DNA of 64,000 bases from Xestospongia bergquistia (lineage: Eukaryota > Porifera > Demospongiae > Haplosclerida > Petrosiidae): assembly GCA_963965975.1 (NCBI GenBank), contig OZ014416.1:6758001-6822000 (forward strand). Reading direction: 5' to 3'. The translations under genes were made by a program, and so were the position numbers. A model generated the notes under the pieces. It saw nothing but the letters and a program-made list of their open reading frames with translations, did no database searches and was not told the DNA's origin. Below are positions 1 through 13,700 of this stretch, in pieces. The number at the start of each line of letters is the position of its first letter. Position 1 is the stretch's first letter.

Positions 1-683
1 ATCTTATGATGACCGAGTTAGATTTACACAATGATATTATCTGACGCTGATCCTAATATTCATGTATTGTGTGTAATTTGTATTTTATTTGTTGTCTCTA
101 CTACATGTACATATATATAGTACTACCTGTCTAGTAAGACATGATATATACCCTTGATAAAAGGCCAGTGTGTTGGGTTTAAATAGCTTTTAATAATAGT
201 TAATGATGTTATGGAAACATAAATTATAACCTTCTGTAATATTGTGTTTATTTTTCTCTATATTTTGGAAATGTCAATAAACTTCTCTAAATTAATGATT
301 TTAATCACAATGACTTAATCAAGATTATATTTGATACCTGTAGTTTGATTACTACTCCTTGTTTGACTTTACTACTTACCATATAATGGATTCCAGTATG
401 TTTATTGTCAGCTCATTTGTGATAAAGGGAGCAATATATTAGCAATATCTCTATAGTCTAGTTGATGTGTTATTGACACTCACACAACAACTGTCCAATT
501 TATAGTATATGTAACTTATATCATACATAATGTTTGCTTTAATTTAACACACTAATATTGTAATTTATAATAGTTTTAATTTTTTTTAATAATGATTATA
601 TGTAAGTATAAAAAAAATTATTGTATGAAAGCATAGTATTTAAATATTGTAGTAATTGTTATATAATATATATCATTTTATAG
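1..683. other. Upstream intron or intergenic stretch, no firm gene
   Basis: AT-rich sequence before the first recognisable ankyrin exon. Because the exon at 684 opens with a splice acceptor, part of this stretch is probably intron and earlier exons may lie outside the window. Near 31-63 one frame reads like the tail of an ankyrin repeat followed by GT, but a stop lies just upstream in that frame, so it is at best a decayed exon. Confidence 0.4.
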
Positions 684-3600
684 TGGGGAAATACTCCAGT
701 ACATATGGCACATTGGTATGGTTGTTATAACATTGTTGAGCTCTTACATTCTTTTGGAGGAGATATGGACCAAGTTAGAAATGTAAGTGATAAATATAAT
801 AATATATTTACTGTATATGATGACATGGACATAGTGACCTTACATGTTATGATATATTATAAACATGACCTAATTAAATGTGGGTACATGTCACAGTTAT
901 AATATATTATTAATTTTAACAGGATGACTTACTTTTGACTTCAGCTAAAAATGGTGATATACATAATGTAAATGTAGCACTTACATCAGGTGCTAATGTC
1001 AATGTTCATCATGGTGGTTTATTGAAGGTTAGTATACTTATTATAGTATATGTATTTTTAGTACTACTTGTGGTCTGTTAGTACATACTTTAAAGTACTA
1101 CTATAAAGGTGAGTTCACAAAACTACACTTGTATATGTGTCATGTTGTGTTCTTAGTGTTGTGTTGCACAGTATCATTACTGTTCATATAAACAAGAGGA
1201 AGCATTTAAACTAAAACTCCGCCCTTGTAATTACTCTATATTACTGCAAAATGGGGACTGAAGTGTTTTTGCTTGCTTTGCTTTACAGATGATAAAGAAG
1301 GCAATAGAAATGAATAACAGTGTGGGTGTGTCCTATATTTACTCAACGGCTGCAACAAGGAGAGTTTCACAATTTACCTTAAGAAATGTGTCTGGCTGGC
1401 CATTTTCTTCCATGCATTTTCTCTTGCATCATTGTAGCTTTTGCTAGATACTTGCTGTAAAGTTTGCAACTCAATAACAATATACTAATCAAAACTTATG
1501 AATATTATAATTCAAGTACAAAGTGCAAAGTCCAAGGGATACTACAACTCCCCCCAGTTCTGGTGGACACAGTTCAACCAGACTCCATATCAGTCAGGTG
1601 GTTTTGACTGTCTAGAACTTCTCCTTAGTTTAGATGTATCACCGGAATTAGTAAACTGAGTAAAAGGTGTCTCATCTCTACTCGAGTGCTCATCTTGACT
1701 TGGAAGTCTGTTTAAGTCATGTCTATTTCTTCTGACAACTCCTGTTGATGTTCAAGAGGTAGTTGAGGATAGTTTCACTATTTCAATAAATCTGGAATAG
1801 TAATCCACCACAAGTAAATATGATACTTGTTTCCATTCAAACAGATCAGTCCCAACTTTTTGCCAGGGTGTATCTGGTAGTTCTGAAGGGCATAATGATT
1901 CAAATCGTGGTCGTTAAAACTGACAACATACTCTACACTTCTTGATATATTCTTCTATATCTACATTGATTCCAGGCCACCAAACTGAACAGCAAGCTCT
2001 TTCCTTACATTTGTGTATTCCCTGATGACCTGAGTGTAGTTGTGACAGCACTTCTTGTTGAAGATCTTTTGGGATCACTATTCTGTTACTTGTCATCATC
2101 AGTCCATTATGAATTAATAAATCTCCAAATCTCATACACTTCTTCTTTCTCCTCCCTTGCTGAATTTCCTTTTTCCATTTCTGTAGTGTTGGGTCTTTCT
2201 CTTGATGTTCCTTTATCTCGGTTAATCTTCTATCTGTTGCTGGCAGATGGCTCACTATAAGATTGATATATGCTTCTGTCTCTTCTTGCAATTCAGAAAT
2301 TCCAGTGTTTGGTAATGGTGATCTTGATAGGAAATCAGCAGTATTCAGTTCTTTTCCAGGAACGTGTTTAATGTCATATTGGTATCTTATCATCCGGAGA
2401 CGAAATCTTTCTATTCTTATAGGTAACTCTTCCAAGTTTTTCGTTGACAGCAAAGGAACTAATGGTTTGTGATCTGTTTCTAGTAAAAACTTGGACCCCA
2501 GAAGGTATTGATTGAGTCTTTCACAGGCCCAAGTCAGTGCTAGTGCCTCTTTTTCTATTTGGGCATATCTCTGTTCACACTCAGTCATAGCTCTTGATAC
2601 ATATGTAATTGGTCACAAACTTCCATTTGGTTGTTTCTGACGTAACACAGCGCCTAGTCCATATGCAGATGCATCAGCAGACACTATCATTTGTCTATTA
2701 GGTTCAAATAATGCCAAACATTTCTCTGTACATAATGATTCTTTGCTTTTGCTAGATACTTGGCACAAGTAAAGGAAACAGCAAACAGCTTCAATACCTT
2801 TCTCATTAGCTAGAATGGTCTCTATATTAGAAATTGTAAAATAAAATGTCACCATTACTACCTACTATTATAGTTATTTAAACAGTTGATAACATTTACC
2901 TTTTTTCATTTTAAACAAGAGGAAATTAGTGTCCTACTAGTTTAAATTTTGTTCATTAGTAACAGAGAACATCGGCTATTGTCCACTATCAGAATTTGAA
3001 CATTATCAGTCATAGCTTAAATGAAATGCGGTGCTTAACCTTGCTGTGGTCTCATCCAGAGACTTCCTTATCCTTTCCAAGATGATTATTGATGACTCAG
3101 CATTTCTCTTCAATCAAAGGGAAAAAAGCTTTGCCTTTTAGTCCATCTACTGGGTACTTTGCACTCTAATTGACAAAAAATCTAATACTTTCCAACTTCT
3201 TAGTAAAAGTTAGTGATTCTCCAATGACAGCTATGGCGCTAGTATTTTTAGTTTGCGCTCAATGTATTGACAAAGATAACTGCCAAAAGTTAGTAAAAAT
3301 GGCATAACTTTCCAAAGAAGTATTTTTGCAAAAATTCTCACTTTGAAAAGTTAGAAAATGTCGTAAGCTGTATGCAAGAGTTTTTTATTGAATTTTCGAG
3401 TCTTCACTGAAACCTGTGCTTTTTTCAAAGGTTTTTCAGACTTTTAAAGCTTTTTGTTCATTTGACGCTCCTTTTGGAAGTATTTTTAAGAATTACAGAA
3501 GTTTTGCTACCGTCCACTATAGTTTGGTGGCTACCAGTCCCGTATTTGCCAAGTTAAAGCAGTTCAAAGTAGTGATGTTTTAGTTATGAAATTTAGTTTT

Positions 3601-6600
3601 AGTTTAGTTATAGTTAGTTTTAAGTCCAAGTAAAATATTTTAGTTAGTTATAGTTAGTTTTTTTATTACACATCTAGTTTTAGTTTAGTTCTAGTTATTT
3701 AACTATAAATCTACAGCAATTTAGTTAATTATTGTTATTAACTAGTAGTTTTAGTTTTTATTATTTTTACTACTTAATCTATTCTAGTTACGTAATAATG
3801 ATTGTACAGTTCAGAATGTAATATTAGGGAAGATATTGTTTATTTGTTTTAAGAAACACTTTATTTTCCAAACTTGATCCACTAAGTCGATTTCTTCTAC
3901 CCTGGACATATTATCCTGCCTTTGAAAATTCATGTTCAACAGACGTAGAAGACACAGCTTAACAGAACTTTCAATTTTTTAATTATCTCTAATGTCTACA
4001 CATGTTTGTTGAAAAAATCAAAATGCTTTAAGCATGTTACATCCATTATCAGTCAAAACTTTCCCAATGACTTCTTTTGGACTACCCCATTCTGTTATTA
4101 TGTCACTACAGATAGTTATGATATTTTCTGCTGTATGAGAATCAAAGATATTTCTTATGGCTAAGGTGTAGCTTTTTGTCTCCGATTCATTGCAAAAAAA
4201 TGCACTAAAACACCAATGAAAGACTCTGTCATTCCTATTTTTAGTCCAGATGTTACAACTGAAGTGCAACTGACGTGCTAAACTGATTTGCTGCCTAATA
4301 TTACTCTTCACTCTAGCTACAACTTCAAATATCTCCTCTCTAATTTTACTTCTTCCTGGTAAGGTGTATCGTGGTTCCAATTCTAAAAAGAGATCTCTTA
4401 ACTCAAAGTTTTCAACGAGGTTGTATGGAACACTTGGAGTGCCAATAAAAACAGCAAGATTTGTTGTGATCTTTGTACTTTTTACTTTCCTTTGGAAACA
4501 AAGAAGTCTGGAGCATATTTGCTATAGTCATTTGCTTACACTTAGCCTTTGTTACTGAAGTTTGAGTTTTCTTTTGACACTTTAGGTATTCTTTCTCTAA
4601 AACTCGTTTGTACTCCTCCTTGTGTTTCCTCTTTAAATATTGCTTTAGGTTTGTAGGATTTTTACACTTGACCTTACACAATATTCCTTCATCATTTTTT
4701 AAGCAACAAATACTTTCATTTTCTTCTTCACTAAATTCAAAACTTTCCTATACAGGACTTGATTTAGGCCTTCCAGATGCTATGTTAGGATCACATTGCC
4801 AATTAAAATGAATGGCAATGTACAAAAATGCAGCTGCAATCTATACACACCAAATGTACATGAGTGTAATTGTTCTACACAAAACAATTACACTAATGTA
4901 CAGTGTACATAGTATAATACAGTCTAAAGATCATGATAGTTCTGCATCACCAACATTCAAAGAAATGTGCTAAACAGTAAACACTTCTAAGGTCCTAAAA
5001 AATGAGTTATTTTAGTTATTTTAGTTCAGGGATGAAAATGTTTTAGTTAGCTATAGTTAGTATTGAAGAACTACAAAACAGTTATGGTTAGTTATAGTTA
5101 GTTAACTAAAACCAAAAAACTCCTAGCTAAAAGTATTTTAGTTTTAGTTATAGTTAAACTAAAACAAAACTAGTTCAAAGCTATTTGCCCGGGTAACAGA
5201 CACACAGACACACACTGACGGACTACAATAACCCTCGTTATGCGCCCACGCACAGCGAGGTTAATAAGTCTAATAGTATTGTTAATGACTAGTAGGATTC
5301 AGTTTTTGGCTAGTCATTGTACATTATAATAACCACAATGTAAAAAAAGATGTATTTCTAGTAAAACTTAAAGCTGTCATTATTGTAGCAAATAACTTAG
5401 TAATGTTCTTATGATATAAATACTGTCACTATGATGTAACTGATTGACTTTGTACATTTATCTACTGTAGTATTGAACAGTTATTAATAATTAATTTGTA
5501 GCCACGTTATTTACTGTTTATTCTTTCTATAGGATCATCAGACTGCTTTGCATTATGCTTCAAGTGCAGGACACATTGAGATAGTCCAGTTATTATTAAG
5601 TGCTAAGGCAGACTCCAATATTTGTGACCAGGTTTGTATTATATAGAGAGATGGTTTATACTCCATTTACTTGTGTATTGTCTTCACTCCATGTACATGT
5701 ATGTAATACTACTAGTATGTATTATATCAGTACAGGATATTATAATAATATACATGTACATGTACATTGCTAAACATGACTCAGACAACATAAACCAACA
5801 ATCTTACACAACTCTGCCCTGAGTGTTGAAAGTAAATGATCATTTTCAATGTATTTTATTTAAGCACTGTACTTTTTCGAAGAGAGGTTTTTTATAGTGC
5901 CCACATTCTCAATCATTAAATCCAGTTTGGATATATATGGTGATAGCACCATCAGACCCCACCCTAACCCAAATCACAAGTATGATGCTACAACATCAGC
6001 ACTCCTTTGCAGTTCAAACCTACTCACCCCCATGACACTTCATCCCCAATACACCTGGCTGTCCACTTCCTTCCATGCATTTTCTATTGTTTTTGAATCC
6101 TTGCAGCTTGGCGTGAAAGTGAGCTGGTGAGTGAATTTGGGCATGTGTTAGACAAGAGTAATGTTATCTGTAGCAGCTCTTACAGTTATTCAAACTATAT
6201 TATAATAACCACACAATAAAAAATGTACTAGTAAAACTTAAAGCTAACATTATTGTAGCAAATAACTTGTAATATTATCTGATAGCAGCGCTTATAAGTG
6301 ATTCAAACTATAATGATTAGATTTTGTCTGCCAATATCCCAGGTGTTGGAGGTAAGACCCTTGATAGAATAATAGAGGGGTGGCGTAATGAATGTAGAGC
6401 TTGATGAGAAGCCAGATAATGGTGCTAGACCAATTGTGACAAAATCAGGGTCAATAGTGGCCACAGAGTCACTCTAGACTTGAAAGAGAGTCAGGTGTGA
6501 CAGTCACAGTGGTATGTGCACCTATAAGGTAGTAAATTAAGCAAACAGAGAAAAGATACAAAAAATAAAGGAGTGTGGCAAGCAGCTTTCAACTATTGTA

Positions 6601-7712
6601 CTGACTGACCAGAGGATTTGTTGGTGTTTGGAACTGTTTGTCCTTCAGTTCTGATACCACAATAGAGCAGATTGGTACACAACATAATATTCCTCTGCTC
6701 AGGGCTTCTCTGAGTTACAATAAATGTTCTGTTATGTAGATTTTCTGTTACCTTGGAGTCTGTTTGTACCATCAAGTACTTGAAAGTGAAAAGAACCTCA
6801 AACTAGAAAAAAACAGTAGCAATTCAGGCTTGTAGGTTATATTGGCACACTAGCTAGACTGACCTTGATATATGTGAGGTTGAACTTTAAAGAAAGTGTC
6901 TTCTATTGTGTTTGTGAGTTTGCCTGGCTCCCTGAACTTGCTTGCTGTGGTACATCTATTATGTCAGTTTATTATAGTATTATACCACATTCTACTAGAT
7001 ATTATATAAATGAGCATCTAATAACATGACAAGTTTCTAGCAAGTCTAAAGATTTTAGTTTCTATATGTGGGTAGGGTTTTATTTTCTTGTTCATTGTCA
7101 AATTTTATGTCTTGATGTGTTAGCTTGTTTAGAAGTCAGTTCTAATATCATATAGTAATATCATGTGACAAGATATAGCTAATAATGAGAATATGTTATT
7201 ACTACAGTTTGTTACTTGTAATACAATTGTTTTGATGATGTGTACTGATGACTGGTTACATTGACTATATAGTTTACTGTCTAATAGTTTATGTTCTTTT
7301 GTAATTAAATAACTTTGTCTCTTATGTTTCTAGGATGGACGTACACCTGTACATCTTGCAGCAAAGAATGGACATACTGACATAGTAAAGTTGTTAATCA
7401 ATAAGGGACAAGCTGATGTCAACAGTAAGGATGAAGTAAGTCACAATTGTATTACAAGACATATCATTGTACCAAATTATGACCAATGAAGTAATTCAAA
7501 TTACTTCGTTTGAGTTTAATAAATCAATAACACATGATTTTGAGGTGTATTACTGATTCAATTAGAAACCTGTACTCTATAAAAACTGTTATTTACCAGT
7601 TCATGATTCTTTTAATAAACATTTCAATGATAATGGCATTATGTAGTATTGCTGAATTCAATTAGCAAATTAGCAATATTAGTACTCTCATTATATGACT
7701 TGTAGCGAGGCT

Positions 7713-7767
<55 letters not shown>

Positions 7768-10749
7768 AACTAACAAAACTGGTTTCTCTCTGTTAGTCAT
7801 GATACTATTAATCATAGCCATTTGTAGTGTAATACAATCATACCTGAGATCCTTACTTTTCTTGACCATTATACATTGTGTTAACCACAAAACATGTTAT
7901 AAACACTTTATCAGAAACTGTTTATTGCAGTTACTATTCCAAATTTCTCAGAAACAATGCCAAACATTTTTAAATGCTTAATTTATATGTATTCATCAAT
8001 CACCATGGAAATTTTGAAAGAATATCTTAACCCTTAGAAGACCACTGTCACAAATTCACAAATTTGTGACACATGGAATGTTAATTTTAAAAATGTTTAA
8101 AAATGTTGATGGGTAATTTTTTTATAGAAAGCTTAACAAATTATTATTTAATAATTATTGCTATAGCACAACAAGTGATTTTGATCAAGTTTTTGAAAAT
8201 TGCTCAGATATTAAAACAGAAGGAGAGTGTTGTTACAATTATGACTGTAGTAGCAATGATTAACTGAATAATGAAGTCTTACAAATTGTGTTCAGATGAA
8301 TGTTTTAATAAATGCCATGTTTGACTGTAACTCATAAATCATAGCCTTTCTTATATGATATATTCATAGAAAAACAAACATACCATAGTGGTATGTTGTC
8401 ATTATTGTAGCAAATAACTTAGTAATGTTGTTATGATATAAATACTGTCACTATGATGTAACTGATTGACTTTATACATTTATCTACTGTAGTATTGAAC
8501 AGTTATTAGTAATTAATTTGTAATCATATTATTTATTGTTTATTCTTTCTATAGTATCATCAGACTGTTTTGCATTATGCTTCAAGTGCAGGACACATTG
8601 AGATAGTCCAGTTATTATTAAGTGCTAAGGCAGACTCCAATATTTGTGACAAGGTTTGTATTATATAGAGAGATGGTTTATATTCCATGTACTTGTGTAT
8701 TGTGTTCACTCCATGTACATGTATGTAATACTACTAGTATGTATTATATCAGTACAGGATATTATAATAATATACATGTACATGTACATTGCTAAACATG
8801 ACTCAGACAACATAAACCAACAATCTTACACAACTCAGCCCTGAGTGTTGAAAGTAAATGATCATTTTCAATGTATTTTATTTAAGCTCTGTACTTTTTC
8901 GAAGAGAGATTTTAGATAGTGCCCACATTCTCAATCAGTAAATCCAGTTTAGATATATATGGTGATGCCCCATCAGACCCCATCCTAACCCAAATCACAG
9001 GTATGATGCTCACAACATCAGCACTCCTTTACAGTTCAAACCTAGTCACCCCATGACACTTCATCCCCAATACACCTGGCTGTCCACTTCCTTCCATGCA
9101 TTTTCTATTGTTCTTGAATCCTTGCAGTTTGGCATGAAAGTGAGCTGGTGAATGAATTTGGGCATGTGTTAGACAAGAGTAATGTTATTTGGTAGCAGCT
9201 CTTACAGTTATTCAAACTATATTATAATAACCACACAATAAAAAATGTACTAGTAAAACTTAAAGCTAACATTATTGTAGCAAATAACTTGTAATATTAT
9301 CTGATAGCAGCGCTTATAAGTTATTCAAACTATAATGATTAGATTTTGTCTGCCAATATCCCAGGTGTTGGAGGTAAGACCCTTGATAGAATAATAGAGG
9401 GGTGGCGTAATGAATATAGAGCTTGATGAGAAGCCAGATAATAGTGCTAGTCCAATTGTGACAAAATCAGGGTCAATAGTGGCCACAGAGTCACTCTAGA
9501 CTTGAAAGAGAGTCAGGTGTGACAGTCACAGTGGTATGTGCACCTATAAGGTAGTAAATTAAGCAAACAGAGAAAAGATACAAAAAATAAAGGAGTGTGG
9601 CAAGCAGCTTTCAACTATTGTACTGACTGACCAGAGGATTTGTTGGTGTTTGGAACTGTTTGTCCTTCAGTTCTGATACCACAATAGAGCAGATTGGTAC
9701 ACAACATAATATTCCTCTGCTCAGGGCTTCTCTGAGTTACAATAAATGTTCTGTTATGTAGATTTTCTGTTACCTTGGAGTCTGTTTGTACCATCAAGTA
9801 CTTGAAAGTGAAAAGAGCCTCAAACTAGAAAAAAACAGTAGCAATTCAGGCTTGTAGGTTATATTGGCACACTAGCTAGACTGACCTTGATATATGTGAG
9901 GTTGAACTTTAAAGAAAGTGTCTTCTATTGTGTTTGTGAGTTTGCCTGGCTCCCTGAACTTGCTTGCTGTGGTACATCTATTATGTCAGTTTATTATAGT
10001 ATTATACCACATTCTACTAGATATTATATAATGTCCATCTAATAACATGACAGGTTTCTAGCAAGTATAAATACTTTAGTTTATATATGTGGGCAGGGTT
10101 TTATTTTCTTGTTCACTGTCAAATTTTGTGTCTTGATGTGTTAGCTTGTTTAGAAGTCAATTCTAATATCATATAGTAATATCATGTGACAAGATATAGC
10201 TAATAATGAGAATATGTTATTACTACAGTTTGTTAATTGTTTCAATGTAATACAATTGTTATGATGATGTGTACTGATGACTGGTTACATTGACTATATA
10301 GTTTACTGTCTAATAGTTTATGTTCTTTTGTAATTAAATAACTTTGTCTCTTATGTTTCTAGTTGGGACGTACACCTGCACATCTTGCAGCAATGAATGG
10401 ACATACTGACATAGTAAAGTTGTTAATCAAAATGGGACAAGCTAATATCAACACTAAGGATTCATTTGTAAGTCACAGTAATTGTATTACAAGACATATC
10501 AATAGTACCAAATTATGACCAATGAAGTAATTCAAATTACTTCATTTTGAGTTTAATAAATCAATAACACATGATTTTGAGGTGTATTACTGATTCAATT
10601 AGAAACCTGCACTCTATAAAAACTGTTATTTACCAGTTCATGATTCTTTTAATAAACATTTCAATGATAATGGCATTATGTAGTATTGCTGAATTCAATT
10701 AGCAAATTAGTAATATTATTACTCTCATTATATGACTTGTAGCGAGACT

Positions 10750-10794
<45 letters not shown>

Positions 10795-13700
10795 AACTAA
10801 CAAAATAGGTTTCTCTCTGTTAGTCATGATACTATTAATCATAGCCATTTGTAGTGTAATACAATCATACCTGAGATCCTTACTTTTCTTGACCATTATA
10901 CTTTGTGTTAACCACAAAACATGTTATAAACACTTTATCAGAAACTGTTTATTGCAGTTACTATTCCAAATTTCTCAGAAACAATGCCAAACATTTTTAA
11001 ATGCTTAATTTATATGTATTCATCAATCACCATGGAAATTTTGAAAGAATATCTTAACCCTTAGAAGACCACTGTCACAAATTCACAAATATGTGACACA
11101 TGGAATGTTAATTTTAAAAATGTTTCTTATATACCTTAAATTTTTTATACAAAGCTTAACAAATTATTATTTAATAATTATTGCTATAGAACAACAAGTG
11201 ATTTTGATCAGGTTTTTGAAAATTGCTCAGATATTAAAACAGAAGGAGAGTGTTGTTACAATTATGACTGTAGTAGCAATGATTAACTGAATAATGAAGT
11301 CCTACAGATTGTGTTCAGATGAATGTTTTAATAAATGCCATGTTTGACTGTAACTCATAAATCATAGCCTAAATATATATGATATACATTTATAGTAAAA
11401 CAAACATACCATAGTGGTTGATGGGTAAAGCAATTTGCTATTGAGAAAACAGAAAATGAAGCATACATACAGTGATTTTTTTCATCAACAAACTCCCAAT
11501 TTTTCACCTGGATCTTGTGGTTTTTAAGTGCAATAAATTAAATAGGCATTGTCCTTTAAGATTTAGCCTAAATATACCTATTAAATCATATCACCATAAA
11601 AGAAAGCAACAGCACATAATTTATTATAACAACAGCACATATGTCATCATAGCAACAGTTACTAAGTAAAAGAAAGCATGTCACCATAACATGAATTGCT
11701 ACAGCAACAGCCTGTATGTCACCATAGCAACTGTTATATAACAACAACACATGCGTAATGATAAAAACTATTGTCTTGGTGACTATTGTCATTATACAAC
11801 TATAGTATAACAACAATTAACATTGTCATAGTTACCATAGTAACATTGTTATCCCAATTAGGTATGTATCGTCATGATAGCAATGATTTCCATGGTAACA
11901 GTTGTCATAACGTCAATGCCATAGCAACAACATATAGATATATTACTATATTAATGTTACTTATAACACTATGACAATTGAGCAAATTCTTGTTTTAAGA
12001 TGAAAATTATAGCATTATGCTTTGATATGTTTGTCAAAATCTACAAAATATTTAATTAATGACCATTATTTAATTTTTGTGCATAATTGGCAAGTTTTGC
12101 TAATAAATGATTTTCTAACAAAAAGTATAAAATGTAGTCACTGTGACTATTTTATACATATTTTGGCACAAAACAATTTATTGCTATAGCTATTTCACAT
12201 TTTGTGAAAACAATGTCAAAAACATACTATATCTTTAAATAATATGTATTCATCCTAGATATTATATAAATGAGCATCTAATGACGAGAAGTTTCTAGCA
12301 AGTCTAAATACTTTAGTTTATATATGTGGGTGGGGTTTTATTTTCTTGTTCACTGTCAAATTTTGTGTCTTGATGTGTTATCTTGTTTAGAAGTCAGTTC
12401 TAATATCATATAATAATATCATGTGACAAGATATAGCTAATAATGAGAATATGTTATTACTACAGTTTGTTAATTGTTACAATGTAATACAATTGTTATG
12501 ATGATGTGTACTGATGACTAAATGTCCATTCACGGACACCTGCCAGCAGATGTAGTTACGCAATAAAAATTATTAGTAATAAACCACTAACGAAAATATT
12601 ATTGGTTCACAAAAATGTACAAATTAACTGCGAACATCATCAACGCACGTGGAACTTCATGTTCGATGAGCAGAAACCAACCAAAGTTAGGTAAAAAAAC
12701 AGCCAAAGGCAGAAGAATATCTTCACAATCTAAATACATTGTCGAGAATGTGAGAGCATTTTTTGAGAAGGAGAAGTTGAAGGGATCTTTTATTAAGACA
12801 CTGTTAGGTGTCAAAAGGACTACAGAAGCTACTGGTCTGTCATTAAGAACCATTAATCGAATTCATCAGGAGTACATAAGTCATGATGGTCAGTTTATGA
12901 TGCCATTTAAAAGATATGGTGTTTCACGAATAAGAATCAACCCCAATTCGTTTGACAGAGAAATAATTCGTAGAATCATTCATAACGTTTACTGTAGAAA
13001 GGAATATCCTACTCTCTGTAGTGTTTTGGAGGAAGAGTTTGGTTTCCCAGGTGGCAGATTTTGTTTATGGAGAGTTCTAAAAGAAATGGGATATTCATAC
13101 AAAAAGAAAGACAATAAACAATTTTTATATGAACAACGAAGTATACTTGAACAAAGAGACACATACCTACAACAAATAAGACAACTAAGACAACAGAATG
13201 TAAACCTTGTTTACACGGACGAAACATAGGTCAATGCACATCACAATAATGATTATTGCAGTGATGGGAAAGGTGGATGGAAGGTTCCAAGTGGTAAAGG
13301 TGAAAAATTAATTATATTACATGCAGGAGGAGTCAATGGATGGGTGGAAGAAGAAGACCTGGTGTTTAAATCCAAGACAAATTCAGTTGACTATCATGAC
13401 GAAATGAACAGTGAACACTTTTTTGAATACATGTCAGAAAACTACTACCAACACTTGATGAACCATCAGTCATAATTTTAGACAATGCAAGTTATCACAA
13501 CAAACAGCGAGACAAACCTCCAACAACACAAAACAAAAAAAGTGACATTCAAGAATGGCTGGATGAACATAACATCACTTACGAACCTACAAATATTAAA
13601 AAGACATTACTAGATAATGTGAAACAACACAGACCAAAACCTATATATCTGACTGATGAACTTGCTAATGAGTATGGACATAACATTGTCTTTGACTTCC

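Noticed and set aside
31-63. Possible ankyrin exon tail at the window start
   Set aside because: A stop precedes it in the same frame and no acceptor is visible in the window; too short to call.
6593-6775. 60-codon minus-strand frame identical in both 3-kb copies (also 9615-9797)
   Set aside because: Identity is explained by recent duplication of the whole intron; the peptide resembles nothing and has no supporting signals.
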